Shown one piece after another: positions 23,116 through 34,852 of a DNA stretch of 64,000 nt (position 1 is its first letter; the number at the start of each line of letters is the position of its first letter). The DNA is from Nemertoderma westbladi (lineage: Eukaryota > Xenacoelomorpha > Nemertodermatida > Nemertodermatidae). A program made the position numbers and the translations under genes. The notes beneath the pieces were generated by a model that did not search any database, was not told the DNA's origin, and was given only the letters and a program-made list of their open reading frames with translations. Location of the stretch: assembly GCA_032718475.1 (NCBI GenBank), contig JAUCBJ010007040.1, positions 61,638 to 125,637 of the forward strand, given 5' to 3'.

Positions 23116-23292
23116 TGCTAAGAGAGCAGTGCAGGAACTATGTTATGAGATTTTCAAGGAAGATCCCTGTGGAAATATAATCTCACCAACAATGTTGATG
23201 TTGGTTAGGCCTACCTCTCGTCTCAATTCCAAACTGATATCCTCTGTCCTTTCTGCATGTGAGATGCTTTACCAACATGATCAGTAATCAAT
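23064..23292 (+). pseudogene. pol: Integrase C-terminal remnant, U1
   Basis: Continues the integrase beyond the LINE: ERAVQELC-type, then EIFKEDPCG, ISPTMLML and LSAREMLYQHDQ. These match the region after the catalytic Glu of retroviral-type integrases. It ends at the junction with the opposite-strand gag fragment. Confidence 0.6.
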
Positions 23293-23734
23293 GTTCGTAA
23301 CCCTATCCTTTCGGCCACCCAACTCTCCGTTAGCATGAATGCTGCTCCACTATCGACCAACATCAGTGTCGTGACCGATAGCCCGTCCTCTCCTATTATT
23401 CTCACTGGTACTACAGCGAGTAGTACTGTCCTCTTCCTCCTTGCTCCCATCGTGCTCGTTGCCATGGTTTGGCCTCCAGTCTCATTTGTCTCGTCGTGTT
23501 TCATCGGTGGTTTCTGGCATTCATCCAGTGTCCTCCTACCGCGCATCGGTGACATAGTCCATTCTTATCAGCATAGGCTATCCGATCTTGTTTGAGTAAC
23601 GCCTGCCAATGCTTACAGTCCATGGTCTTATGGGTTCCATCAATATGCAATTGACATTTGTATCCTGGATTGTAGCGTTCCTTGTATAGCCCTTCACATA
23701 TCACGCGTAGATTCATATCTAGCAGTTTAGTGTT
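23293..23734 (-). pseudogene. gag: Gag-protease fragment, U1
   Basis: Minus-strand match to copy 1 at about 2480-2900: RERYNPGYKC-type stretch, variant knuckle CQLHIDGTHKTMDC, CHRCAVGGH and MLVDSGAAF. Compared with copy 1, four bases are missing after the second knuckle, removing its last Cys and shifting the frame. The same lesion is in U2-U4, so it pre-dates the duplications. Confidence 0.75.
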
Positions 23735-24434
23735 GCATTCTGTGCTCAAAAAACACTGAACAACGAAATGTAAGCCGACTACTGATTCGAAATGACTCAG
23801 ATAGATTGCTTACTAATATCCTACAGCGTTTGAATAAACCACCCGTTCCAAGGCAAAACTAATATTTCTGAAATGTTCTAAATGTTGCTGCTAATTAAGG
23901 CAAAAAGGTGATACCCACATTTAAATATCACATGACTGAGTCAAGCTAAATTTGCTATATTGTAATCTAGATTTAGCGTAGTACTTTCAATATAATCTAG
24001 GACTAATTTTGTAATAAATATAAATTGAAATCTGACAGCCGAGTTCCGTTAATTATCGGCTATAAGCCGCTTTTACGCAGGTCCCATTTCCAAATAATAT
24101 CATTTTGGCTTCTCCAAAACTGTAATACTTCCAATGAACCAACCGAAAGGGAGAGTCTGTCTATTATGGATGATCAAATAGCTAACCAGCCCAGCGTGTG
24201 ATAGTGAATGATCCCCAAAATCGAAAGTCGGCCTAGTGATAGAAATATATATAATCAGAATTGTTAGTCCCCCAAATAATCCCAATGAAATGTAGAATCG
24301 AAGCACCTATTTTTACTGTCGATTCCCCTCCCAAAACTAGGAATGGTTGGAAATGGGCTGGGCTGTTCAATAATCTAATGCGGTAATACGACCTTTAATC
24401 CAAAATGTACTAATTAAATCAAAAAAATCCTAGG
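23735..24434. other. Conserved unit sequence, no gene recognised
   Basis: Shared with little change by U2 (32992-33691), U3 (47338-48036) and U4 (56594-57294). A short minus-strand frame at 24306-24100 has a hydrophobic N-terminus. It recurs by duplication, is disrupted by an indel in U3 and resembles nothing I recognise. Confidence 0.4.
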
Positions 24435-24995
24435 TGTTAGCGAATTCAATTCCGCTAACCACCCCATAAAGTTGGGAAAGCGGTGCCTTTAAGCAATATT
24501 GGGGAGTACGAGGTTGATTACCAACCAACCTCGTATCACCCCCAATGAACGGGGACGACAAACCCCAAAGGGCCGTACACAATGGGGGTCAGAGGTTACA
24601 CCTCCGGGAGAGGGAAAGTAACAGTAGCAAAGGGGGAAACACTCCCAGAGAGATGGGAGGCGAGAATTAGGTTACTAGCCAATGGGGGGCAAGCATCCGC
24701 TGAGTGATAGGGCCAATGTAGGGTGATTAGATATATATTACCGGTCGGTGCCCATAACATTCAGTAATTTGCTCAGTCACATTATTGTTTGCAGAACGGT
24801 GACACTTTAAGACCGTCACCGTCGTCACCAATACACATTATCATTAACGGTATACTGTGATGTCATTACTCTGTCTATCTTATATACATATATCTTATCA
24901 ATAATACTGGAAGAACGACAAACTCTTTTCTTTCATTCGCACGGCGTGGATGCGTATATAAACCAAACAGGTTGGGATCCTCTGATCCCGTCACA
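24435..24995 (+). repeat. LTR, 561 bp (U1)
   Basis: Starts TGTTAGCG and ends GATCCCGTCACA, the TG..CA form. The first 25 or so bases are a near-palindrome (TGTTAGCG...CGCTAAC). A second hairpin is built on tacgaggttg and caacctcgta. A TATATAAA box is at 24955-24962, about 35 bp from the end. No canonical TGG primer-binding site follows directly. Confidence 0.85.
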
Positions 24996-25057
24996 GTCTT
25001 AAAGTCTAAGAACTGCCAAATTGTGACTGCCAGCCACCAGAGAAGAACAGAGTAAAG

Positions 25058-25476
25058 ATGAGTCAAGAGGGAAAAGGACACCGCCATGGACCCCGGATGA
25101 CAACCTAACGATCCGCGCGGCCGCGGCGAGACGGTATCGACCCACAAGGCCGGATTCGTCGACTACAGACGATCCGGCAATCCAAGCGGAGGGGGGCTGT
25201 CTACAACGAGGACGAGAGGACGAGTCGACACGCGGCGGCGGTCGAGTTACCGATGTCGCCGGCCAGCCACAGGCCGAGGGCGACAGACGGCCCACCGGAA
25301 CGGCGATGGTGGGGCCGCCAGTACGACGCCTAACACAGAGAGAAAGAGGGGACGTCGGCGACGAGGACGTCGGAGTCAGCGACCGGCTCCGACGAGTCTA
25401 CAACGCGACGAGGAGGCAACTGAAGGAAGCCAAAGAAGGAGCTTTTATATTTCATCGACATATCAGCCTGCTGTGA
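25058..25476 (+). pseudogene. gag: Gag N-terminal fragment, frameshifted (U1)
   Basis: ATG at 25058 followed by SQEGK; one base is missing in gagggaaaagg compared with the intact U2 copy, so the frame fails within ten codons. The remainder matches the U2 sequence base for base with few changes. Confidence 0.75.
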
Positions 25477-25520
25477 CGCGTACTTACTAGACCCGGTCGG
25501 GATCCCTCGATCCCGTCACA

Positions 25521-27099
25521 CTTATCATATTTAGTATAACAGTAAATTGACCAGATTATTTGCATAGTTACTATTTGAATCAATCGGATACTAAATTACG
25601 AGACCCCCCCCCCCCCCCCCAGCTCTCTCCCTGTGTTTAGCATTTTACTGGCCTTGCTATTTTAACTGTCCAACTATTCAATTATTCTTTCCCTCTCTGA
25701 CACTAAACCATTGATTACATATAAAAATTAATTTGGGTGATAAAATATTTATATTTGCAAAATTATCAAGGCCACATAACGCCGATTTACACTTACACGC
25801 TAATTTAAAATTAACTTTCTAATAAGTTTACTCATTATACTTTATTTTTTTTACGTAGTTTACTTTAACACTTTTTGAAATTAGTTTCCTTTTATAATTA
25901 ACTCGTTTTTATATTTAAAACTAGAAAGCCAGCAAGCTGGCTGGAAGGAGCCCGGAGGAAGAATCCTATTTACAAGACTATTACAAATAAACCTTGTCGG
26001 TCAGCAGTAAGTAAACTAAACAATTGTCTAAACTATAAGGCGTGGGGCTAGCTGACTTTGTGTCTCGTCCCACATAATAAAAATAGGAAACTTTGCTATG
26101 ACAACACACCCGGTTCTTTTAAATTTGAGTTTTATGCCTGCACCACTATTTGTAAAAAATGTTAAAACTTATCTTACAGTATGCCAATGTAGTAATGGTA
26201 TTAAAATATAATTAAATTAATTTACACTATGCATATATCACATATTACACAATTTACACTAATGCTTCAGCTAAAAAATGATGCTAATCCTATGTAATAA
26301 AAACAATAAGAATATTATTTTTAAGAACTTTCTACATATATCCTATACAAAATAACCAGCCCAATGATTCGTGGAATAATAATATAATCCTACTGCATTT
26401 GTATATTTTATTTTGTTTATTGACAACTCAACTATTTTCTGTCTATCCCTGAGAGCTGATAAAGGATGTGTAGACTCAGCCAGCAGCCAGCAGCAGGAGG
26501 GGTGTAGTCAAGAAATTCTGCCTTGATGGAATTATATCTCATGCAGCCCTGCACTCAACCATTACTACACAGCTAGCTGCTGCAGCAGCTCAGGGAGGAG
26601 TTGTTACTTTACTATTGCTTTTTATTTCGCGACAAAATAATTTCAAAAAAACGAAATATATCGAATACCACACATACAATCTATCTGATATTTTGCAACG
26701 CGATTATGAACCACCAAAGCAATTTACTTTCAAAATTTCAACAAAATCGCCAGGCAGGAAGTGCCTGAACCTTGATAATTATCAGTCAGTCAGTCAGTGT
26801 TATATATCCTGAGATTTTTACAGTAAGTATCCCTTAGATTTTTGAACCACCATAGCAATTTACTTTTAAAATTCAACAAAATCGCCAGGCAGGAAGTGCA
26901 TGAACCTTGATAATTATCAGTCAGTCAGTCAGTCAGTCAGTGTTATATATCCTGAGATTTTTACAGTAAGTATCCCGCAGATTTTTACAGTAAAATTTTT
27001 ACATTAAAATTTACATTGGAATTTCTGTACAATCTAAGTAGGTTAGGTTAGGTTAGTTAGCTAGGTTAGTCTCTTTTAATGATCATTCTCAACTCACTC
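25521..27099. other. AT-rich non-coding region of the Crypton-like element
   Basis: Shared with U3 (49229-50711), absent from U2. It holds a poly-C run at 25606-25620, a duplicated stretch of about 120 bp (26699-26820 and 26843-26960) ending in (cagt)n, and a short ggtta repeat near 27040-27068. No coding pattern. It lies on the 3' side of the minus-strand recombinase and is absent from the 8.6-kb copy, so it may be its 3' region. Confidence 0.5.
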
Positions 27100-28690
27100 T
27101 CAGCTCACTCTCCACACTATTGCTGATGAAAGTCGATGAAACTGATCCTGATTCCAATCTGTCAATGGTCTAAGATCACTAGATGACGATGGTCCCGCCA
27201 TGTATAGGCTCAACTGACGACTCATTTCAAATTTCTTTGAAGTAGACGGTAGAAGATAGGAAGTCGTTGTGGATAGATTCATGTGCCCTAGGTGTCTGTG
27301 AACTGTGTGTGCTGTGTCTGTTAACCTCTGTGCTAGGTTAACTGGTTGGCCACCATCTACCAATGCTTGGGGTGCCGTTTTACGACAGGAAATAGGGGTA
27401 AGCTTCTTTCCTCCTTGTATCCCAGCTTTCGTTATTAGAATCGTAAACATTTTAGCGAATTGATGCTTTCCTACTGGTTGCTCACAGAACCATTTCTCAC
27501 TTGGCTTGGTGTTATGCTTTGGACATATGAAGTATGGCTGCAAACCATCTACCTTTCCATCGGGGAAACGTTTCATTATGTAGAAGTCATGAAGTGTAAC
27601 TGCACACAGACTTCGATCCGCTTTGTACTCATACTACTACTAGGATCGGCATGCTGCATTGCAGCTGCATTTTTAAGAATGCTGTGCCGGCTTGTCAACA
27701 AAATTGCACCGCCACAACTCCCTATCACCCATGACATTTGCTAGATCATCCGCATCTTTAAGGCCAGTGTCCTTTAAGATGCGTCTCAAGAAAGTCATGG
27801 GCTGTCCACCATGCTTATTCGCTCCATGAGGCTGCCAAAGTACAAGATTATGCACTGGCTGGTCCTCACGGCGAAAGCAATGTCCTGCAAAGCGGAGGCG
27901 ATTTTGTTCTAGTGTCAAGCTTGGGGGAACCAATGAGACACCTCCAATGTTATATAGTGTCTGGTTGGAGATGTGTGCATTGTACTTGACACAATGAACC
28001 CGGCGTAGCATTCTTGTGAATGTGCCATCCAGAGATTTGGTGTCCTCAGCAGTTAGAGCCCAGCATGGACTCCCGTAGAGGAGTACTGGAACTACTGCTG
28101 CTCTAAATAATCGGACCTTGGACCTTTTTTTGTACTCATAAGCACTTGGTGAAAATTCCCTGGGGGCCGAATCGTCGTGTCACATCTTTGTACTACATTC
28201 CTTTAGTTTTAGGTAGTATATAAGCCATCTTCAGGGTTATAGTGCTTTGTTATGTCGCCCACAAGTATTTTTCTCATCTCCTCGTCTGGACGAGCTCCAA
28301 ACTCTGTTGTAAGTACTATATACAACATTTCGAGTAGCATTTTTGGATTCTCCATTCCAAGAAGCCCCTTTTCCCTCATAGCCTTGAAATCGCCTTCCTC
28401 CATTGGGTTACTGGCTCTTTCAAGATTGCCTTTACCAGCACTTTTCGTTTCTGCTAATCTAGTTTTTAGGATGTCTCTACTAAGACGAAACTCAGGGAGT
28501 TCTAGCGCATTTCCTAACCCTAGATCTTTCAATATGGGAAGGACTCCCTAAAAACGACGACCTTGTGCAACTTTTTCACCGTTTTTTTTCTTATACTTAC
28601 GGATAAATCCGTTGAAATGTTTTGCTAATTCCCCTCTTTTCGATTCCTCGCTCAGTTCTTCGATTGTTTCACTGACATTGTTTATGTCGA
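27100..28690 (-). pseudogene. Crypton-like tyrosine recombinase, interrupted
   Basis: Three parts on the minus strand. An N-terminal stretch near 28690-28560 reads SETIEE..GELAKHFNGFIRKYKKK, like a core-binding domain. 28532-28209 carries DFKAMREKGLLGMENP and DEEMRKILVGDI, matching the DUF3504/KIAA1958-type domain of Crypton-derived proteins. 27576-27100 is the catalytic end: CRKTAPQALVDGG supplies an Arg and HRHLGHMNLSTTTSYL the His-x-x-[HR]/LGH and Tyr region of tyrosine recombinases. Stops separate the parts, and a LINE fragment (27634-28128) sits in the middle. It would have cut and joined DNA for element movement. Confidence 0.72.
27634..28128 (-). mobile_element. LINE 3' fragment with 12-bp target duplication
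   Basis: The flanks carry the direct repeat tttgtactcata at 27622-27633 and 28129-28140. U4 has a single copy and no insert at the same place (about 51235-51246), giving the empty site. The minus strand encodes the C-terminal tail of a LINE protein (LRFAGHCFRRED, then LWQPHG and FLRRILKDTGL) and ends in tagtagtag, a short-repeat tail. It is heavily 5'-truncated. Confidence 0.88.
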
Positions 28691-29709
28691 GTTATTTTTG
28701 AAATGCTGCGACAGAACACAGAAACAGTGGTGGAATCAGTGGTATGGACGTTTCTGTTCGTTAATCTGTACTCGTCATCGGTTTTGTCGTTTTGCAATAA
28801 TTGAAGAGATGACTCATCCCTGCATCGTTAAGCTGGTGGTATAGTTTTATTATTTCCCAATGTGGAATCCATTGAAATAAATAGATCATTGGCATTGAAG
28901 AGATTTTCTAAACACACCAGATCAACTAAATCTAAGTCATCCATGCCTAATCGGTTATACTGGTTTGCAATACAATAGATCACAGCAAAAATGTTTAGGT
29001 AAACAGAATGTGAAACCAACGCACCGTTCTGCCATTACTCGCACCTACTATAGGCCTACTGTAGTTGACCTACCAATTTTTTGCTCTAAATCATAATTGC
29101 CAAACCTCAAAATAAGTGCAGAAGTGTACCTACTGTGGTACGTTACCGGTAAGATGCATACCGTTATGTTGCACAAACCAAATTCGTCAAAGAGAAAGTG
29201 AAATCCAATTGCGTAGGTACCAGACTGCCGGTATGTTGTTCTAAGCTAAAATGGTCAAACAGAAAGTAAACACCATAAATAAAAAGCAGAAGGTACCGTA
29301 GGGCCTACAGTTTGCAGTTTGCAACCAGTGTAGGTTATCAATTATTACACTTCGGCCTACACCCCTTGGAAAAGTAACTATTTAAAATCCTCAGCCTTTG
29401 GCCTCGGATTTTAAACACTTAATTTTCCGCGGGCTTCGGCCTCAGCAACAGCAGTTGGTTTGCGGAAAAATAAAATCACAAAATACCGGGCAAAAATAAC
29501 AACCCTATAGACCAACATTAGTTCAGTGTTATTTTTTCCAGGATTTGTTTTGTAACAACATATTATATTACCAATACAATATAAAGTTGACATTATCTTG
29601 TTAACTTAAATAAGACTATTATCTAATCCATGGCATAGGTTTTGATGTTTTTGCAATTATGATTTGTGTATTTATATAATTTAATAAATTCCTCCATTCT
29701 GTGCTTCAG

Positions 29710-29832
29710 ATATTGATGAATGTTCTACCAATTCTGATAATTGCCACATTAATGCAAGCTGCATGAACAGTGATGGTAGTTTCTCCTGTGCATGTAATTT
29801 GGGCTACACTGGCAATGGTGTTTCCTGCAGTG
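29710..29832 (+). CDS. Calcium-binding EGF exon, U2 exon a
   Basis: 123 bp, acceptor gtgcttcag, donor gtaagc, phase 1-1, six cysteines, with CMNSDGSFSCAC. Confidence 0.87.
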
Positions 29833-29986
29833 GTAAGCACATATCATCTTATATTAGCAATACAATATAAAGTTGACATTATCTTGTTAACTTAAGACTA
29901 TTATCCATGGCATATGACTTTGATGTTTCTGCAATTAGGATTTGTGAATTTAGAATTTAATAAATTCCCATTTTTTTGATCTTCAG

Positions 29987-30109
29987 ATATTGATGAATGT
30001 TCTACCAATACTGATAATTGCCACATTCATGCAAGCTGCTCGAACAATGATGGTAGTTTTACATGTGTATGTAATTCAGGCTATTCTGGGACTGGTGTTT
30101 CCTGCAATG
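29987..30109 (+). CDS. Calcium-binding EGF exon, U2 exon b
   Basis: 123 bp, acceptor gatcttcag, donor gtaagc, phase 1-1; His after CHI and GYSGTGVSC, as in the U1 second triplet. Confidence 0.87.
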
Positions 30110-30274
30110 GTAAGCAAATACCAGATAATATTACCAATACAAACAATACAAAACAAACTTCGACACCATCACCTTAAAATCCTATTATCCTGTCATATTG
30201 CTTTTAATTTAATTTTTTTGGAGTATTAATTTGCAAATTCATAATTTAGTAAATTACTAATTTTTGTACTTCAG

Positions 30275-30397
30275 ACATTGATGAATGTTCTACCAATAGC
30301 GATAATTGCCATATTGATGCTAGCTGCACAAACAATGATGGTAATTTTACATGTGCATGCAATTCAGGCTATTCTGGAACTGGTGTTTCCTGCAATG
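30275..30397 (+). CDS. Calcium-binding EGF exon, U2 exon c
   Basis: 123 bp, acceptor gtacttcag, donor gtaagg, phase 1-1. It appears identical to the exon c copies of U1. Confidence 0.87.
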
Positions 30398-30529
30398 GTA
30401 AGGAAATAACATAGATACTGTACATTGTTGGTAGGACCTAACATTTCCTTGACCTCTATATTTTACTGTTTACCTACCGGTACCGTGTTACTGTACCCAT
30501 TTTCCTTATGCTCTATTTGATATTATTAT

Positions 30530-31597
30530 GGTAGGTGCTTAAATGCACAACGAGCAACAATGACCAACAACGAGCAACAATGACCAACAACGAGCAACAA
30601 TAAGCAACAATGAGGAACAACAAGCAACAACGAGAACCAATGAGCAACAACGAGCAACAATGAGCAACAACTAGCACCAATGAGCGACAACGAGCAACAA
30701 CGAGCACCAATGAGCAACAACGAGCACCAATGAGCGACAACGAGCAACAACGATCACCAATGAGCAACAACGAGCAACAATGAGCAACAATGAGCAACAA
30801 CGAGCAACAGTGAGCAACAACGAGCAACAACACGAGCAACAACGAGCACCAATGAGCAATAAACGAGCAACAATAGGCAAAAATAATAAACTCGTTGTTG
30901 CTCATTGTTGCTCATTGTCGCTCAATGTTGCTCGTTGTTGCTCATTGTTGCTCGTTGTTGTACTTTATTATAGCTCGTTGTTGCTCATTGGTGCTCGTTT
31001 TTACACATTGTTGCTCGTTGTTGTACATTATTATAGCTCGTTGTTGCTCGTTGTTGCTCATTGTTGCTCGTTGTTGCTCATTGGTGCTCGTTGTTGCGCA
31101 TTGATGCTCATTGTTGCTCGTTGTTGCTCATTGTTGCTCGTTGTTGCTCGTTGTTACTCATTGTTGCTCATTGTTGCTCGTTGTTGCTCATTATTGCTCG
31201 TTGTTGCTCATTGTTGCTCGTTGTTGTTCGTTGTTGTTCATTGTTGTTCGTTGTTGCTCATTGTTGTTCGTTGTTGTACTTTATTATTGCTCAATGTTAC
31301 TCATTGTTGCTCGTTGTTACTCATTGTTGCTCGTTGTTGCTCATTGGTGCTCGTTGTTGCGCGTTGATGCTCATTGTTGCTCGTTGTTGCTCGTTGTTAC
31401 TCATTGTTGCTCATTGTTGCTCGTTGTTGCTCATTATTGCTCGTTGTTGCTCATTGTTGCTCGTTGTTGTTCGTTGTTGTTCATTGTTGTTCGTTGTTGC
31501 TCATTGTTGTTCGTTGTTGTACTTTATTATTGCTCAATGTTACTCATTGTTGCTCGTTGTTGCTCATTGTTGCTCGTTGTACATTTTAGCACCTACC
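30530..31597. mobile_element. Foldback transposon, U2 copy (1068 bp)
   Basis: Both ends intact: ggtaggtgc at 30530 and gcacctacc ending at 31597, flanked by the 9-bp direct repeat tattattat at 30521-30529 and 31598-31606. The right arm is longer than in U1 because a block with gtactttattattgctcaatg is duplicated. Confidence 0.9.
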
Positions 31598-31899
31598 TAT
31601 TATTATACCTTTACCTTGTCAGCTTGTTACATTGTCAAATGTATGGATGAATGTGTCAAATAATGGATTGGCCATAGGCCTACCTATTCCCTATCACATG
31701 CTTATCCCCTTTATCTGGTGTGGTGGCAATGTTGTGGATACGACCTCACAAAAGATTTCAACTGAAATTCACTAGAACCCCAACCCTACAAGCCTATACC
31801 AGTATATACTGACGGGGTCGGCAGTATTTAGTAACCATCATTATTTAGGTATGCCAGGGAGTTAACGAAACTGCTTCGGATAAACCTTGTTAAAAACTG

Positions 31900-32549
31900 C
31901 CATAAAATAACTATATTGAAATTGTCTGGGTCTATTAACATTCCTGCAGATATCGCAAGTCCAAAATGCCCTTGAGTGTCTTACTCCAACCTGCCAAATT
32001 TAAAAATTTCGCACCAAAAATTGGAGTCATGTCAAACAACCTCTCAATAATCTGTCATCCAACTATCGCCACACAAGAAGATGACCAAAGTGATGGTATT
32101 ATCACTGATACAGGGTCAGTTGTGATGATAAAGCTTTGTTCAGTACTTTTCCTACAGGTAGTATTCAGCATGAGCATAGTGATGACATACAAGATGAAGA
32201 TGATACCCCAATCTTCATCACTCTCTCTACTTGGCTACCCCTAAAAGGCGAGTGTGCATATCTTTGCCTTATCAAACCCACATAATACAGGGCCTCTGAT
32301 CATGGTCTCTGTTATCATAACCTTATAGTCGATGTTGGGTGTAAGAAGAACACAAACAAGAAGACCATGCACTGCTAAGAGAGCAGTGCAGGAACTATGT
32401 TATGATATTTTCAAGGAAGATCCCTGTGGAAATATAATCTCACCAACAATGTTGATGTTGGTTAGGCCTACCTCTCGTCTCAATTCCAAACTGATATCAT
32501 CTGTCCTTTCTGCACGTGAGATGCTTTACCAACATGATCAGTAATCAAT
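31900..32549 (+). pseudogene. pol: Integrase remnant, U2 (internally deleted)
   Basis: Contains the PADIAS and PTCQICKF part, then jumps at about 32294 to ctctgatcatggtc and the C-terminal AVQELC, ISPTMLML and LSAREMLYQHDQ part. About 600 bp carrying the zinc finger and most of the core are deleted relative to U3. Confidence 0.58.
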
Positions 32550-32991
32550 GTTCGTAACCCTATCCTTTCGGCCACCCAACTCTCCGTTAGCATGAATGCT
32601 GCTCCACTATCGACCAACATCAGTGTCGTGACCGATAGCCCGTCCTCTCCTATTATTCTCACTGGTACTACAGCGAGTAGTACTGTCCTCTTCCTCCTTG
32701 CTCCCATCGTGCTCGTTGCCATGGTTTGGCCTCCAGTCTCATCTGTCTCGTCGTGTTTCATCGGTGGTTCCTGGCATTCATCCAGTGTCCTCCTACCGCG
32801 CATCGGTGACATAGTCCATTCTTATCAGCATAGGCTATCCGATCTTGTTTGAGTAACGCCTGCCAATGCTTACAGTCCATGGTCTTATGGGTTCCATCTA
32901 TATGCAATTGACATTTGTATCCTGGATTGTAACGTTCCTTGTATAGCCCTTCACATATCACGCGTAGATTCATATCTAGCGGTTTAGTGTT
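32550..32991 (-). pseudogene. gag: Gag-protease fragment, U2
   Basis: Same extent and the same 4-bp loss at the second zinc knuckle as in U1. Contains CQLHIDGTHKTMDC and VDSGAAF. Confidence 0.75.
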
Positions 32992-33691
32992 GCGTTCTGT
33001 GCTCAAAAAATACTGAACAACGAAATGTAAGCCGACTACTGATTCGAATTGACTCAGATAGATTGCTTACTAATATCCTACAGCGTTTGAATAAACCACC
33101 CGTTCCAAGGCAAAACAAATATTTCTGAAATGTTCTAAAGGTTGCTGCTAATTAAGGCAAAAAGGTGATACCCACATTTAAATATCACATGACTGAGTCA
33201 AGCTAAATTTGCTATATTGTAATCTAGATTTAGCGTAGTACTTTCAATATAATATAGGACTAATTTTGTAATAAATATAAATTGAAATCTGACAGCCGAG
33301 TTCCGTTAATTATCGGCTATAAGCCGCTTTTACGCAGGTCCCATTTCCAAATAATATCATTTTGGCTTCTCCAAAACTGTAATACTTCCAATGAACCAAC
33401 CGAAAGGGAGAGTCTGTCTATTATGGATGATCAAATAGCTAACCAGCCCAGCGTGTGATAGTGAATGATCCCCAAAATCGAAAGTCGGCCTAGTGATAGA
33501 AATATATATAATCAGAATTGTTAGTCCCCCAAATAATCCCAATGAAATGTAGAATCGAAGCACCTATTTTTACTGTTGATTCCCCTCCCAAAACTAGGAA
33601 TGGTTGGAAATGGGCTGGGCTGTTCAATAATCTAATGCGGTAATACGACCTTTAATCCAAAATGTACTAATTAAATCAAAAAAATCCTAGG
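32992..33691. other. Conserved unit sequence, U2
   Basis: Counterpart of 23735-24434; nothing recognised. Confidence 0.4.
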
Positions 33692-34252
33692 TGTTAGCGA
33701 ATTCAATTCCGCTAACCACCCCATAAAGTTGGGAAAGCGGTGCCTTTAAGCAATATTGGGGAGTACGAGGTTGATTACCAACCAACCTCGTATCACCCCC
33801 AATAAACGGGGACGACAAACCCCAAAGGGCCGTACACAATGGGGGTCAGAGGTTACACCTCCGGGAGAGGGAAAGTAACAGTAGCAAAGGGGGAAACACT
33901 CCCAGAGAGGTGGGAAGCGAGAATTAGGTTACTAGCCAATGGGGGGCAAGCATCCGCTGAGTGATAGGGCCAATGTAGGGTGATTAGATATATATTACCG
34001 GTCGGTGCCCATAACATTCAGTAGTTTGCTCAGTCACATTATTGTTTGCAGAACGGTGACACTTTAAGACCGTCACCGCCATCACCAATACACATTATCA
34101 TTACTGGTATACTGTGATGTCATTACTCTGTCTATCTTATATACATATATCTTATCAATAATACTGGAAGAACGACAAACCCTTTTCTTTCATTCGCACG
34201 GCGTGGACGCGTATATAAACCAAACAGGTTGGGATCCTCTGATCCCGTCACA
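33692..34252 (+). repeat. LTR, 561 bp (U2)
   Basis: TGTTAGCG to CCGTCACA, same length as in U1, TATA box and both hairpins conserved. Confidence 0.85.
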
Positions 34253-34314
34253 GTCTTAAAGTCTAAGAACTGCCAAATTGTGACTGCCAGCCACCAGAGA
34301 AGAACAGAGTAAAG

Positions 34315-34734
34315 ATGAGTCAAGGGGGAGAAAGGACACCGCTGCGGACCCCGGACGACAACCTAACGATCCGCGAGGCCGCGGCGAGACGGTATCGACC
34401 CACGAGGCCGGATTCGTCGACTACAGACGATCCGGCAATCCAAGTGGAGGGGGGCCATCTACAACGAGGACGAGAGGACGAGTCGACACGCGGCGGCGGT
34501 CGAGTTACCGATGTCGCCGGCCAGCCACAGGCCGGGGGCGACGGACGGCCCACCGGAACGGCGATGGTGGGGCCGCCGGTACGACGCCGAACACGGAGAG
34601 AAAGAGGGGACGTCGGCGACGAGGACGTCGGAGTCAGCGACCGGCTCCGACGAGTCTACAACACGACGAGGAGGCAACTGAAGGAAGACAAAGAAGGAGC
34701 TTTTATATTTCATCGACATATCAGCCTGCTGTGA
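34315..34734 (+). CDS. gag: Gag N-terminal fragment of deleted LTR element (open, 139 aa)
   Basis: The only intact short copy. It starts at ATG 34315, 62 bp after the LTR, and is rich in Arg, Thr, Gly and Asp (RTRRERGDVGDEDVG), with no known domain. The last dozen codons (FIFHRHISLL) are read out of the 3' LTR because of the internal deletion, so the natural protein would continue as in the 58-kb copy. A function as a free peptide is unlikely. Confidence 0.55.
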   Translation: MSQGGERTPLRTPDDNLTIREAAARRYRPTRPDSSTTDDPAIQVEGGHLQRGREDESTRGGGRVTDVAGQPQAGGDGRPTGTAMVGPPVRRRTRRERGDVGDEDVGVSDRLRRVYNTTRRQLKEDKEGAFIFHRHISLL

Positions 34735-34852
34735 CGCGTACTTACTAGACCCGGTCGGGATCCCTCGATCCCGTCACACTTATCATATTTAGTATAACAG
34801 TAAATTGACCAGATTGTGCAACTTTTTCACCAGTTTTTTTCTTATACTATAT

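Larger units (their letters stand above)
24435..25520 (+). mobile_element. Internally deleted LTR element, U1 (1086 bp)
   Basis: Full 5' LTR, a 5' leader, about 385 bp of gag start, then an abrupt join (gaaggagc to ttttatattt) to the last 78 bp of the 3' LTR (25443-25520), followed by the cttatcatattta host word. U2 and U3 have the identical join, so one deletion was copied by segmental duplication. Confidence 0.85.
8623..28408. repeat. Tandem segmental duplication unit U1 (expanded)
   Basis: First of four copies of a landscape with a basic length near 9.2 kb. The boundary is set arbitrarily at the tactggctc word that recurs at 28409 and 51514. U1 is about 19.8 kb because it gained a second EGF triplet, the 369-bp array (6.8 kb), a 2.5-kb LINE and a 0.5-kb LINE fragment. 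Shared parts differ from U2-U4 at only occasional positions. Confidence 0.85.
33692..34778 (+). mobile_element. Internally deleted LTR element, U2 (1087 bp)
   Basis: 5' LTR, leader, gag start and a 78-bp 3' LTR end (34701-34778), with the same deletion join as U1 and U3. Confidence 0.85.
28409..34815. repeat. Tandem segmental duplication unit U2 (right end lost)
   Basis: Same order as U1 without the array, LINE and second triplet. At about 34815 it jumps from ttgaccagatt to gtgcaactttttcacc, which is recombinase-region sequence in the other units; the Crypton-like 3' half is deleted. A LINE and BEL-like copy 2 follow. Confidence 0.85.

Noticed and set aside
24100-24306. 68-codon minus-strand frame with a hydrophobic N-terminus
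   Set aside because: Broken in U3 and altered in U4; no match to a known family.
27039-27068. Telomeric (TTAGG)n repeat
   Set aside because: Only three or four imperfect units in the middle of a duplicated block; not a telomere.
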